The position numbers were made by a program, and so were the translations under genes. The notes under the pieces were generated by a model that did not search any database, was not told the origin of the DNA, and worked only from the letters and a program-made list of their open reading frames with translations. 39,562 nucleotides of DNA from Alphaproteobacteria bacterium (GTDB lineage: Bacteria; Pseudomonadota; Alphaproteobacteria; Rhodobacterales; Rhodobacteraceae). This document shows positions 1-7,877 of this stretch, in pieces. The stretch is taken from positions 1 through 39,562 of the forward strand of contig QOQE01000016.1 in assembly GCA_003331935.1 (NCBI GenBank), in the 5' to 3' direction. Every line of letters begins with the position of its first letter. The first letter of the stretch is position 1.

Positions 1-1
1 T

Positions 2-1357
2 ATCCTTCTTGATCCGTCACAAAAGAGAACATTAAAAACAAAGTCTAGTTCTATGCTACCTATAATTGGCGCTGTTGCTGCTGCTTTGGTTATTTTATTT
101 TCTGGGTTGCTATATTTGAATATTTCAAGTGAAAGTGACAAGCAAGTTGCTACTTTAGAAACTTCATCAAAACCCATACTGCTTATAATGCCTATTGAAA
201 CCTCTGGCTTAACTGATGATCAAAAAGGATTTGCTAGGGGGATTACCGAAAGCATGATTTCTACTCTTTCGAGCTATCAGGCGATAAAAGTATTATCCAC
301 TAGTACTAGCTTCCATGCTCAAAAAACAGGAATGCTTGATAATGCAATTAGAGATGAATACGGCGTTGATTATTTGATAAGAGGCTCGATGCAAGTAATG
401 GGCAATAATGCAAGGCTGAACCTTGAAATAACTGATTTGAAAGCTGCTAATGTCACGTTATCAAAGAAAAAAGATTTTAATATGGAAGATATATTTAAAA
501 TTCAAGATGAGCTTGGTAATGAAATCTTAAGTGCACTTTCAATAGATCTAGGTGTTGGTAGTGCTCAGGGAAGTGATTGGGTGAAACAATGGAGGTCAAT
601 GGAGGATTTCACTAAATTTTTAAATTGGCGTAATGAGTGGCGAAAGTTTACCAAAAAGGGATACTTGAACTCTTTAAGAATATTGGAAGATTTAAAGATT
701 TCCTATCCAGAAGAAAAACCCTACATTTTAATTGCAGAGTCGTGGCAGCTTTACCAAAAATTAAATTTTGGGCTTAGCAAGAATAAAGAGAAAGATTTGA
801 AGCGCCTGAAATACACTCTTGATAGAGGAATTGAGATTGAACCTAATTCTGTCGACATACTAGCAGGAAGAGCGTTAATTGGTTTGCAGTATCTTGGCAG
901 AAGTTGTGAAGACTCTATGGCTGACATTATAAAAACGGAGCAGCTGGGTAGTACTGTTGATTCGTTGACAATAGCTGCAGGTGTTTATGAAAATTGTGGG
1001 GAATTAAAAAAAGGAATAGCATCGACAAGAAGTGCTTTAGAGCTTGTTCCAAACGACTTTGGATGGTTTATCACAAGCAATCTCGTGGTGCGTCTGTACA
1101 AAGACGGCCAGATTGACGAAATATATAAACTCATCGGGGATGACATTGAGGCTAAAGATATGGGTAGCTGGGTATTTGCTATCTATGCGTTTCTTGAGCA
1201 AGAAAAAGGGAATATGGAGAAAGCAAAAAAATATCTTGAGAAGGCAAAAAAACTGGACTTAAATTTGGTAAGATTTGAGGAGTCGCTAAAAAGTTACGAC
1301 AAAGAACTTCATAAAAAAACTATTAGTGGCTTAAAAAAAATCGGGGATTTTGAGTAA
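2..1357 (+). CDS. TolB-like domain / TPR signalling protein, 5'-truncated by window edge
   Basis: The reading frame is open from base 2, so the Met codon at 53 is probably internal and the true start lies upstream of the window. A short basic stretch is followed by one membrane helix (about residues 4-22 counted from that Met). Then comes a region that looks like the TolB/FlgO-type alpha/beta domain (from 'ILLIMPIETSGLT' through 'GVDYLIRGSMQV' and 'DIFKIQDELGNEI'). The C-terminal half is helical with TPR-like repeats; 'GNMEKAKKYLEKAKKLDL' is a typical TPR helix pair. In known families this membrane-TolB-TPR tail follows either a class III adenylate cyclase domain or a CadC-type winged-helix DNA-binding domain. 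The missing N-terminus would decide. The tail probably faces the periplasm and senses a signal. An AT-rich inverted repeat overlaps the stop codon. Confidence 0.72.
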   Translation: MLLDPSQKRTLKTKSSSMLPIIGAVAAALVILFSGLLYLNISSESDKQVATLETSSKPILLIMPIETSGLTDDQKGFARGITESMISTLSSYQAIKVLSTSTSFHAQKTGMLDNAIRDEYGVDYLIRGSMQVMGNNARLNLEITDLKAANVTLSKKKDFNMEDIFKIQDELGNEILSALSIDLGVGSAQGSDWVKQWRSMEDFTKFLNWRNEWRKFTKKGYLNSLRILEDLKISYPEEKPYILIAESWQLYQKLNFGLSKNKEKDLKRLKYTLDRGIEIEPNSVDILAGRALIGLQYLGRSCEDSMADIIKTEQLGSTVDSLTIAAGVYENCGELKKGIASTRSALELVPNDFGWFITSNLVVRLYKDGQIDEIYKLIGDDIEAKDMGSWVFAIYAFLEQEKGNMEKAKKYLEKAKKLDLNLVRFEESLKSYDKELHKKTISGLKKIGDFE

Positions 1358-1380
1358 TTTCTTTTCGGATTTAATTACTC
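1352..1380 (+). terminator. Weak hairpin at the end of the TolB/TPR gene
   Basis: GAGTAATT (1352-1359) and AATTACTC (1373-1380) form a perfect 8-bp stem with a 13-base loop, and the stop codon lies in the left arm. No U-tract follows, so intrinsic termination is doubtful. It may instead be a transcript-stabilising hairpin. Confidence 0.25.
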
Positions 1381-1545
1381 GATATACACAAAACCATAAC
1401 AACATATAAAAAACATTCGACGCTAATCTTACTAACATAGCCCCGTGAGTAGTGAACAAGATGAACTGCCGACCGACTGTCATGTACGCATCCGAAAAAT
1501 AACGACAAATGTCCTACGATAAAAACAATATAACGACCAGATTAG

Positions 1546-1648
1546 TGTGACACTATATGAATGTTTATGACAAAGTACGACACTTTATGACCATCAAACC
1601 CTTATAAATATGGCCCTTTTTGACACTTTATGACCTGGTATGACACTC
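1546..1648 (+). repeat. Degenerate decamer array, consensus TATGACACTT
   Basis: Cut into tens from 1546, the sequence gives tgtgacacta, tatgaatgtt, tatgacaaag, tacgacactt, tatgaccatc. After a 23-bp break it resumes at 1619: tttgacactt, tatgacctgg, tatgacactc. It abuts the tRNA-derived segment at 1649. The second att-like copy keeps only two decamers (3253-3272). The exact 10-bp phase would place each GAC word on the same DNA face, which suggests protein binding, for example arm-type sites of a recombinase. Function is inferred. Confidence 0.5.
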
Positions 1649-1681
1649 TGGTCGTTGGTTCGATCCCAACCGCCGGAGCCA
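1627..1681 (+). repeat. Att-like repeat, copy 1 (tRNA-Asn 3' end)
   Basis: This 55-bp element matches 3251-3305 at 50 of 55 positions, and the last 33 bases (1649-1681) are identical. Those 33 bases read as the end of a tRNA: variable-loop GGTC, T-stem GTTGG, T-loop TTCGATC, CCAAC, acceptor strand CGCCGGA, discriminator G and encoded CCA. A TCC-starting acceptor with discriminator G fits bacterial tRNA-Asn. The 5' half and anticodon arm are missing, so this is not a functional gene. tRNA 3' ends are classic integrase target sites. Confidence 0.7.
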
Positions 1682-1921
1682 CTTTTTCTATATAAAATAA
1701 AAAATAAAATTTTTGTGCTGACAATTTTGCTGACAAAGAAAAAAATAGCGGTAGGAAATCGGTAAAATTTTTTAATTGTATCTAGGAGGCGCGGCACATA
1801 ATAGGGAAGCTAAGGTCATATAAAAGTTCAAATATCTATAGACAGAATTTCAAATTAATAAATGGAAAAAATAATAATTTGATGTAATATATTCCTACAA
1901 GCTTATTTGAAAGGTCCGCAA

Positions 1922-3034
1922 ATGAACAAAAATATCAGAGTTTATGTATTTTCAATAATAATAATGTTATTCGCTCAGTCAGCAAATTCAGGTGGTTGGG
2001 AAGCTAGCACTGCTGATACCTCGTTTCTTTATAACCAAGGAAATTATGCTGAGATAGGCTCTGCTCAAATTACTTATGATATAACGGCAAACATTCAGGG
2101 CCAGACGAGCCAGAAGAAAATGGCAAAAAATCAAACCCGTACTGCAATAGCAGCGAAATTTCAATATGGGGGATTTGATTTTGGAATAGCAAGTTATATG
2201 TCCGGAGCTATTCAGCTAGATGGTCAAGCTGCTCACGCTACCGGATGTCCCGGAACTCCCGCAAACTGTTCCGCAGTCCCGAGTGCTGACGTCACGCTTA
2301 ATAGTTTAGCTTTATTAAGTCGCTATAAATTTAATAACAGTATATCCCTAATTGGTGGAATAAACAGATACGCGATTGCTGGTACCGGAACGGTCACATC
2401 ACTCACGGGCCACTATGAGGTTACCGGAGATCAAATTGTTCCAATCGTCGGACTAGCGTATGAAATGAGAGATATTGCTATGAGAGTTGAACTAGTTATA
2501 GAGCCAAATACAAATATCAGTAATTTTACTGCGAAAACGTCTGCAAATAGCTCAACTACAACTGCAGCGGTTACGGGTGAAAGTATGAAGATACCTCAAA
2601 CCACGACCTTAAATTTTCAAAGCGGAGTTGCTTCTAACACTCTAATTTATGGAACAATTCGCCAGGGTAGTTGGACCGACGCGCAGATTAGTATCCCAGC
2701 TGGTAACTCAGCTGCTGCAATTACTAGTGCTTTTTCCAATAAAACTAGCTACTCAGTTGGTGTGGCACAAAAATTTTCAGAACAGCTCTCTACCACCTTT
2801 TCATATAAGACAGAGGCGGGTTCTGGGAGTACATCTACGGACTTTTTTACGCTCAGTGATGGATCGCAAACTTATTCTGTAGGTGCTAGATATGCTATGG
2901 GAAATATGATGTTAAGTGCAGGTTATAGTTATACCGTTCTTGGAGATGTTACTGTGTCTGCAGGAGGAGCTAGTGCAACATATGCAAATAATACGATTTC
3001 TGCCTTTGGTGCAAAAGTAGGCATTACTTTTTAA
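1922..3034 (+). CDS. FadL/OmpP1-like outer-membrane beta-barrel protein
   Basis: A 370-residue protein starts at ATG 1922, behind an AAAGG ribosome site 7 bases upstream; the frame also allows a TTG at 1907. Residues 1-23 are a signal peptide (basic start, then the VYVFSIIIMLFAQSANS core) and cleavage after ANS is likely. The mature part has alternating aromatic/hydrophobic strands, for example 'AAKFQYGGFDFGIASY', 'TLIYGTIRQGSW', 'SYSVGVAQKF' and 'YSVGARYAMG'. It ends in Phe ('AKVGITF'), as BAM-dependent barrels do. The 'IPQTTTLNFQSGVASNTLIYG' block resembles the FadL/OmpP1/TodX family, which imports fatty acids and other hydrophobic substrates. The gene stands alone between two tRNA-end repeats and may have been acquired horizontally. 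The substrate is unknown. Confidence 0.75.
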   Translation: MNKNIRVYVFSIIIMLFAQSANSGGWEASTADTSFLYNQGNYAEIGSAQITYDITANIQGQTSQKKMAKNQTRTAIAAKFQYGGFDFGIASYMSGAIQLDGQAAHATGCPGTPANCSAVPSADVTLNSLALLSRYKFNNSISLIGGINRYAIAGTGTVTSLTGHYEVTGDQIVPIVGLAYEMRDIAMRVELVIEPNTNISNFTAKTSANSSTTTAAVTGESMKIPQTTTLNFQSGVASNTLIYGTIRQGSWTDAQISIPAGNSAAAITSAFSNKTSYSVGVAQKFSEQLSTTFSYKTEAGSGSTSTDFFTLSDGSQTYSVGARYAMGNMMLSAGYSYTVLGDVTVSAGGASATYANNTISAFGAKVGITF

Positions 3035-3146
3035 ATGAAATACTTGTTACATGAATAATTTTCTTAAAATATTATTTTAATAAATAATTTTTTATTTTAA
3101 TTATCAGTTCTTGCAATTATGCACTCTGATAAGATTATTAGCACAT

Positions 3147-3188
3147 TTCGAGGTCTAACTATAGTTTTTGATTTCGATTAACCTCGAA
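3147..3188. repeat. Inverted repeat TTCGAGGT...ACCTCGAA
   Basis: A perfect 8-bp inverted repeat (3147-3154 and 3181-3188) has a 26-base loop. It lies between the cassette gene and the second tRNA-end repeat. No T-run follows on the plus strand, so a terminator role for the cassette gene is weak. It could equally be a recombinase or accessory-protein site. Confidence 0.35.
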
Positions 3189-3250
3189 GAGCATTTTGAT
3201 TTGAAAAGCAAGTAGTTTCGGCAATTTCAACTGATGTTTTTAAGAGAGTA

Positions 3251-3305
3251 TTTATGACCATATATGACACCATGGTCGTTGGTTCGATCCCAACCGCCGG
3301 AGCCA
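3251..3305 (+). repeat. Att-like repeat, copy 2 (tRNA-Asn 3' end)
   Basis: Second copy of the 55-bp element. Positions 3273-3305 are identical to 1649-1681 and form the variable loop, T-arm, acceptor strand and CCA of a tRNA. The two bases before it (CA) make CATGGTCGTTGG, which is closer to a real alphaproteobacterial tRNA-Asn variable region than copy 1. Copy 2 may therefore be the less altered end. No upstream anticodon arm is present, so it is a fragment. Confidence 0.7.
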
Positions 3306-3503
3306 TATTTTCCCAATAAAACTAATGACTAGACTTTTTTAACGACAAAAGTAACAACAATCTTTTGACGCTGGCGGTAGGGATTTTAAAAAACGACGCT
3401 ATTGCTATTCGTAAATTTTTTATAAGAACCCATCTCAATCTCTTTGGTAAAAAATTTTTCTAGTTCAGTTTTTGTGTTACTTCGCTTTACAAACCAACTT
3501 TTA

Positions 3504-4439
3504 TTATTTAGCGGTAACCTGTTTGAAGACATCAAAGTAATTTTGTGAAACCTTCATTTTATCTGCATAACCTTTTTCTAATAGTAAAGAATGCACTTTT
3601 TTTAGACGCCAGCATGGAACATGCATAATCAAGTGATGCTCTAAATGGTAATTTACCCAGTAAGGTGCTAAAAATATCCGGATAAGAGGATTCGCATATG
3701 TAGTTCTCACATTTTGAAGTTCATTATCCGAAAAATCTGTTGCAGCGTGTTCAGCCATGCTTCGAATTCTTACCACTAGTTGAAACCATGTCACCAATGG
3801 AAGCAACCAAAAAGCAAACCACCACCACCAGTCACCAGCAACCCACAAGATAACGAATAATACCAAGTTAGCTACTATTGGTTCAGAAATTGAGTTCCCT
3901 TTAAAGCTTTGAGGTTGTTTCTTTAGACTATCAATTGCATCATCATCAAAGGCCAATTTGAAAGAAGTTCTTACTTGGTTATAAATTGATTTTATCCCAG
4001 TTTGGCCTGTAATATCCCTGAATATTCTTCGAATAATACTTCTTATAGACGTTGGAAAGGGCTTTGAAAGGTTAAGGTCAGGGTCTTTATCGGTTTGAGT
4101 GTGCTTATGATGCATTAAGTGATAATGCCTATAAGCAAACATATCAGCTAAAATAGGAGCACCACAGACCCAATACCCAATTTTCTCATTTAGAAAGTCA
4201 TTAGCAAATAATGCTCGGTGAGCCCCATCGTGCATCAGAATGGCAAGACCCAATTGTCGCGATCCAATAATCATTACTGCTAGAATAAAAGTGAAAAAGT
4301 TAGACCAAAGAGAAAAAATGAAAATAGCTAATGCTATTGTAAAAAAACAGTGGAATACCAAAAGTCCACCCATTAAATTTGATCTCTGAGCTAATGGTCG
4401 TATTTCGTTAGAAGTAAAATATTTTTTTGCATGTTGCAT
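3504..4439 (-). CDS. Membrane fatty acid desaturase family protein
   Basis: A 311-residue integral membrane protein with the three histidine boxes of the di-iron desaturase/hydroxylase superfamily: HDGAH at 70-74, HLMHHKH at 107-113 and HLEHH at 265-269. Hydrophobic stretches around 26-68 and 190-222 (with a WWWWF run) are the membrane helices. Such enzymes use O2 and electrons from ferredoxin or cytochrome b5-type donors to put a double bond (or hydroxyl) into acyl or isoprenoid chains. The substrate cannot be told from sequence. The gene stands alone: 251 bp separate it from pirin upstream, and its 3' end points toward the tRNA-repeat region. Membrane-lipid adjustment is the likely role. 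Confidence 0.88.
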   Translation of the reverse strand: MQHAKKYFTSNEIRPLAQRSNLMGGLLVFHCFFTIALAIFIFSLWSNFFTFILAVMIIGSRQLGLAILMHDGAHRALFANDFLNEKIGYWVCGAPILADMFAYRHYHLMHHKHTQTDKDPDLNLSKPFPTSIRSIIRRIFRDITGQTGIKSIYNQVRTSFKLAFDDDAIDSLKKQPQSFKGNSISEPIVANLVLFVILWVAGDWWWWFAFWLLPLVTWFQLVVRIRSMAEHAATDFSDNELQNVRTTYANPLIRIFLAPYWVNYHLEHHLIMHVPCWRLKKVHSLLLEKGYADKMKVSQNYFDVFKQVTAK

Positions 4440-4690
4440 TACTAGAGGTTAATAAAAAACTTAAATGTTCACAAATAAAAAATAGCGATGTTAATAACGT
4501 TAAAGTGGTTTGTGTTGTCATCCAGGGACAATGTGTCAAAGATACAACTTGAAAGATGGCTGATTACTTACACTCAATATTGAAAAGAACATGTGAGCAA
4601 ACTCTTATTTTTACTAAATTACAATTTATAACTCAATTCCATAGCTTAGCCTAATGGACTGTTATGCAATAAAAACACATGCTTGTTATA
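4440..4690. other. Intergenic region upstream of the desaturase
   Basis: 251 bp of AT-rich DNA with no open frame worth calling. It must hold the minus-strand promoter of the desaturase and the 3' trailer of the pirin gene. I see no hairpin followed by a T-run and no recognisable operator. Confidence 0.4.
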
Positions 4691-5602
4691 TTAATGTAAG
4701 GGCTTGATAAAAGTCCCGTTCTGTAGCTCTTTAAAAGCCTGCGCCAACTCAGCTTGAGTGTTCATTACTATAGGTCCATGCCAAGCTACAGGTTCTTGGA
4801 TTGGTTTCCCTGATATCAATAAGAAGCGAACACCATCTGCCCCTGATATTAAAGAAATCGAGTCACCCGTATCAAAGTTAACTAATGTTCTATTCCCTGA
4901 AAAATCTCTTATGTTTACTTCTTCTCCATTCAATTCCTTTTCTACCCTTACGCCTATTGGTTTGGAGGAGTATTCAAAGTCGGCACTTCCTTGGAAGATA
5001 TAGGCAAAGCAATTTCTGTATGCGTTGATCGCTATCTCTTTTTTTGTGAAAGGAGGGATATAAATATCAAAGTACTGTGGTTCTGCCGCAATGCCATCAA
5101 CTGGTCCTCGGATACCCTTATAATTACCAACAATGATTTTTATTTTCGAACCATCATTATCTTCGATCAGGGGGATATCGGAACTAACAACGTCCTGATA
5201 ACGAGGGGTTACCATTTTTTGAGAAGACGGAAGGTTAGCCCAAAGCTGAAATCCATGCATCTGACCCTTTTTATTGCCGAGCGGCATCTCTTGATGTAGT
5301 ATACCTGAACCTGCAGTCATCCATTGTACATCTCCACCATGCAAATTACCTTTGTTACCCAGACTATCTTGGTGCTCAACAGTTCCATCTAATACGTACG
5401 TAATAGTCTCAATGCCCCTGTGTGGGTGCCACGGAAAGCCAGCTTTAAATTTTTCAGGGTCGTCATTCCTAAAATCGTCCAGCATGAGAAAGGGGTCACA
5501 TTCATCTGGGTTACTAAACCCAAATGCCCTAAAAAGATTTACTCCAGCTCCTTCGGTAAAAGGTTGTGCCAACTTTTTCTCTTTTATAGGTCTGAAAGAC
5601 AT
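4691..5602 (-). CDS. Pirin family protein
   Basis: A 303-residue bicupin. The N-terminal cupin carries all four pirin metal ligands: H59 and H61 in WHPHRG, then H103 and E105 in GILHQE. These match the Fe-binding His/His/His/Glu set of human pirin and bacterial YhhW. Bacterial pirins have quercetin 2,3-dioxygenase activity in vitro, and some bind pyruvate dehydrogenase or act in stress responses; the physiological role here is unknown. The length is normal for the family. The start is the ATG at 5602 with GAAGG about 8 bases upstream. The C-terminal cupin ('FQGSADFEY', 'SLISGADGVRFLLISGKP') is intact. Its neighbours share strand but not obvious function. Confidence 0.9.
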   Translation of the reverse strand: MSFRPIKEKKLAQPFTEGAGVNLFRAFGFSNPDECDPFLMLDDFRNDDPEKFKAGFPWHPHRGIETITYVLDGTVEHQDSLGNKGNLHGGDVQWMTAGSGILHQEMPLGNKKGQMHGFQLWANLPSSQKMVTPRYQDVVSSDIPLIEDNDGSKIKIIVGNYKGIRGPVDGIAAEPQYFDIYIPPFTKKEIAINAYRNCFAYIFQGSADFEYSSKPIGVRVEKELNGEEVNIRDFSGNRTLVNFDTGDSISLISGADGVRFLLISGKPIQEPVAWHGPIVMNTQAELAQAFKELQNGTFIKPLH

Positions 5603-5768
5603 AATGGTACCTTCGATCTAGTAGATATGCTTTAATTTTTTGGTATAAATAAATCGATCGTGATTCTTTAATCTTCAATATAGTTCCAAAATCTTACAAT
5701 TCCATATTTTTTCAACAGAATAGATAAAAGATTTAAAGACAGTTTTATGCTCACAAAAAAATAAGCCA

Positions 5769-6701
5769 TTATAGTATTTTCGAAATTATTCCAATAAATA
5801 GTGTTAAAATTATCAAAGAAATCAAAGTAGTTGTAAAGATTGCCCTCACTATCATACTAGGATTAACATCATACGCAGCGCAAAGCGCTAATGAAAATGC
5901 TCCGCACGGCCCCAGTGATACAAGAAATGTTCCTAGAAAATCGGCTGGATAATTAAATCGGTAGAAAGATCCAGTAATTATTAAAAGAGCTATAGGCGCA
6001 AAAACCAACTTTAAAAAAGAAATAGTAATGGTGAGGCTTGTTATTAACCTATCTAAATGATGCGATAAAATTATACCCATTGATATTAGGCCTACAGGCA
6101 TTGTTGTCTGGGCCAGCTTAGTCGTGACAGCCTCTACAACTCCACCATTTAAGTCTATTGCTGACACTCTTATAACAATAGAAATTACAACGGCTATGAT
6201 AAGTGGGTTTTTTATTAAATCTTGAGAGAATTTATATAAATCAACTTTTGTTCTGGTCACATATTCTAGACCCAGTGTCACGATAGATATAAGTATAACG
6301 GAGTCCATTACAATTACGCTCGAAACATGAAGAGATATGCTTTCGTCAAAGAAAATATTGGAAAGAGGTAATATAATTAAAACGTGATTTGATAGGGCAA
6401 CGGTGAGTCCCCAAATGATAGCCTCTGCTTTGGTTTTAGAAAAAAATTTATGTGTTACATAGACAGCTATGAAACCCGCGACAGTTTGCATTATAAAATA
6501 AGACGCCAACAAGCCAAACTTGATGCCTTCAAGATTACTTTTAGTAACTGCCTCAAAAATCACACAAGGAATGGCAATATAAAAAATAAATAAATTGAAC
6601 GTCCTGGCATTTTGAAGATCAAAGATCTTTGAAATGCCAAAAAATATTCCCAATAGGATTAGAAGAGGGAAGGGAGCAATTCCAGAAATAGAGCTAATCA
6701 T
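5769..6701 (-). CDS. AEC (auxin efflux carrier) family transporter
   Basis: 310 residues with about ten hydrophobic helices and a central hydrophilic loop. It has the AEC-family layout: N-terminal 'FNLFIFYIAIPCVIFEAV' with the conserved helix-breaking Pro, and C-terminal 'GTFLVSLGPCGAFSLALCAAYD'. Bacterial members (MdcF- and MleP-like) move small carboxylates such as malate or malonate. Auxin is a substrate only in plants. Nothing nearby fixes the substrate. The start is ATG 6701 with a poor ribosome site. It lies 59 bp downstream of the unknown small gene on the same strand and may be the last gene of the long minus-strand run. Confidence 0.82.
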   Translation of the reverse strand: MISSISGIAPFPLLILLGIFFGISKIFDLQNARTFNLFIFYIAIPCVIFEAVTKSNLEGIKFGLLASYFIMQTVAGFIAVYVTHKFFSKTKAEAIIWGLTVALSNHVLIILPLSNIFFDESISLHVSSVIVMDSVILISIVTLGLEYVTRTKVDLYKFSQDLIKNPLIIAVVISIVIRVSAIDLNGGVVEAVTTKLAQTTMPVGLISMGIILSHHLDRLITSLTITISFLKLVFAPIALLIITGSFYRFNYPADFLGTFLVSLGPCGAFSLALCAAYDVNPSMIVRAIFTTTLISLIILTLFIGIISKIL

Positions 6702-6760
6702 ATTAATCTATAGCAAACTAAAATCAATTAAGGGATATTCAAAAATCTTCACTTCAGTTT

Positions 6761-7054
6761 TTACAGTTTTTCTGAAGTACCATCGTCTCTTATCTTGTTA
6801 CCCTTACCATCTGTTTTGATGTGTCCTTTTTGAATTGTAAAATCACTCCACTGTTGTTGATTCTGCTTAAAATTGACTTCTTTCCCATACTTATGTAGGA
6901 GGTTCAAAAAATGAGTATCTTCACTCCACTCCGAAGAAAAAAGCGTGTCTTGGAAATTTTCTGTCGAACCAAAATCGGCCTCAATTTTATTTTTATCAAG
7001 CTCGTAGTGGCGCACATCTTGTACTTGGTAACTTTCAATCAATGAAATTTTCAT
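6761..7054 (-). CDS. Uncharacterised 97-residue protein
   Basis: I do not recognise this protein. I start it at ATG 7054 ('MKISLIESYQ'), 31 bases after the GST stop codon. A longer form from a TTG at 7117 would overlap the GST end by 32 bases and adds a low-complexity stretch. The protein is soluble, charged and rich in Lys, Asp and Gln, with no signal peptide, membrane segment or cysteine. The C-terminus 'GKGNKIRDDGTSEKL' looks flexible. Cotranscription with the glutathione transferase is likely from spacing and strand. Its ribosome site is weak, so expression may depend on readthrough from the GST gene. Confidence 0.5.
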   Translation of the reverse strand: MKISLIESYQVQDVRHYELDKNKIEADFGSTENFQDTLFSSEWSEDTHFLNLLHKYGKEVNFKQNQQQWSDFTIQKGHIKTDGKGNKIRDDGTSEKL

Positions 7055-7085
7055 TGTATAAAAACCAAAATATTGCTTTTGCTTG

Positions 7086-7799
7086 CTAGATTGGGCAATC
7101 GGAAAACTTACTTCCAACAGTTTCTTTTACTTTCTCAATCTTTTCAACTTCATCGCATATCTTCAATATTCTAGGATATGCTTGAAAAGGGTCATCTCCG
7201 CAAGCTTCTCTGAGCATTCCAAAACCCCCAGTTTTTTGGGTTGTACGAACACAAGTGTACAAAAAGATGTCAGCGTACGAACAGTCTTCCCCTGTAAGAA
7301 ATGTGCCTAAAGACGATTCCGATAAGTGCCGTTCAAGTCTTTCAGCTCTTTTGTTATGAAGCTCAGTTAAGTTTTTAATTCCCGTTTCTTTCCCTCCTTC
7401 AGCAAGAGTGTCGGTTAGGCGTAAATTTCGCCAAAAAGGTTCATTATGTCCCGTAATAATGTCATGAAAGGGCGAAAGCACAAAAGAGTAATAATCTTGG
7501 CACCATGCCCAGTAATTTCCTATTGTTGCAGCGTGATCAGCTGACTTTGGTGTTAATGGACCTTCATATTTTGCTACTAAATACTGGACTATGGCCATTG
7601 AGTCATTAAGCTCAAGTCCGTTAGAATGGTCTCTCATCCACGGCACTGTTCCGAATGGTGCTTCGGTATCTTTATCGAAGTCTTCACCCATAGGCTTTGA
7701 CATTTTGAGGTTGACTTTAATGCCATGCATTGCACATATCACATTAATTTGTTCTCCACGGCCTACTATTGGTAAGTAGGCAATATCTATTTCTGCCAT
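7086..7799 (-). CDS. Glutathione S-transferase family protein
   Basis: 237 residues in two parts. An N-terminal thioredoxin-like domain has the cis-proline turn 'GTVPW' (family form xVPxL) and the gamma-glutamyl-binding loop 'LNDSMAIVQYL' (family form E/DSxAI). An all-helical C-terminal domain contains 'LTGEDCSYADIFLYTCV', the conserved N-capping box region. It probably conjugates or reduces electrophiles using glutathione. It starts at ATG 7799 behind a strong GAGGGG site and follows the AbgB-like hydrolase by 78 bp. A second, unrelated-looking GST lies at 22006. Confidence 0.85.
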   Translation of the reverse strand: MAEIDIAYLPIVGRGEQINVICAMHGIKVNLKMSKPMGEDFDKDTEAPFGTVPWMRDHSNGLELNDSMAIVQYLVAKYEGPLTPKSADHAATIGNYWAWCQDYYSFVLSPFHDIITGHNEPFWRNLRLTDTLAEGGKETGIKNLTELHNKRAERLERHLSESSLGTFLTGEDCSYADIFLYTCVRTTQKTGGFGMLREACGDDPFQAYPRILKICDEVEKIEKVKETVGSKFSDCPI

Positions 7800-7877
7800 A
7801 GTTCCCCTCTTTTTTGTTTGAGCTCTGATGATATTACAAACTAGGCGAAGTTCAAAATGAAAACTTGTTATTATGTG

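Larger units (their letters stand above)
1358..1921. other. 564-bp non-coding stretch with repeat array and tRNA 3'-end repeat
   Basis: No convincing gene is visible. The stretch contains, in order, the hairpin at the end of the preceding gene, scattered ACGAC words (1502, 1533), a degenerate 10-bp-period repeat array (1546-1648) and the first tRNA-3'-end repeat (1627-1681). A pair of GCTGACAA words follows (1717-1724, 1729-1736), then a GCGGTAGG word (1748-1755) that recurs at nearly the same offset after the second tRNA repeat. The last 150 bp are AT-rich leader of the outer-membrane protein gene. Short direct repeats beside a tRNA end are typical of tyrosine-recombinase attachment regions. 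Confidence 0.6.
1682..3305 (+). mobile_element. Candidate single-gene cassette between tRNA-end repeats
   Basis: The 1,624-bp unit runs from the end of tRNA-end copy 1 through copy 2. Its only gene is the FadL/OmpP1-like outer-membrane protein; no integrase, transposase or replication gene is visible. A GCGGTAGG word follows each tRNA end at almost the same distance (67 and 68 bases after the last base of the repeat), so the repeated context extends beyond the tRNA part. The arrangement fits a passenger gene left by, or mobilised in trans by, a tRNA-Asn-targeting tyrosine recombinase. Exact boundaries are inferred. A segmental duplication of a tRNA end with no mobile element is the alternative. 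Confidence 0.45.
3035..3503. other. 469-bp non-coding stretch holding att-like copy 2
   Basis: No gene is visible. After the outer-membrane protein stop there is very AT-rich DNA with a short TTAAAATA/TATTTTAA inverted repeat near 3064, a second inverted repeat (3147-3188), the second tRNA-3'-end repeat (3251-3305), an ACGACAAAAG word (3342) and GCGGTAGG (3373-3380). The last 100 bp run to the end of the minus-strand desaturase gene. Confidence 0.6.

Noticed and set aside
1649-1681. Functional tRNA gene
   Set aside because: Only the variable loop, T-arm, acceptor 3' strand and CCA are present; there is no D-arm or anticodon arm upstream. The same holds for 3273-3305.
1594-1797. Minus-strand 67-residue frame with a 'GGWDRTND' segment
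   Set aside because: It is the antisense of the tRNA 3' end. Frames with this peptide are well-known spurious calls next to tRNA-derived att sites.
4758-5635. Several plus-strand frames across the pirin gene
   Set aside because: They lie antisense to a pirin with complete metal ligands; no family resemblance or ribosome sites.
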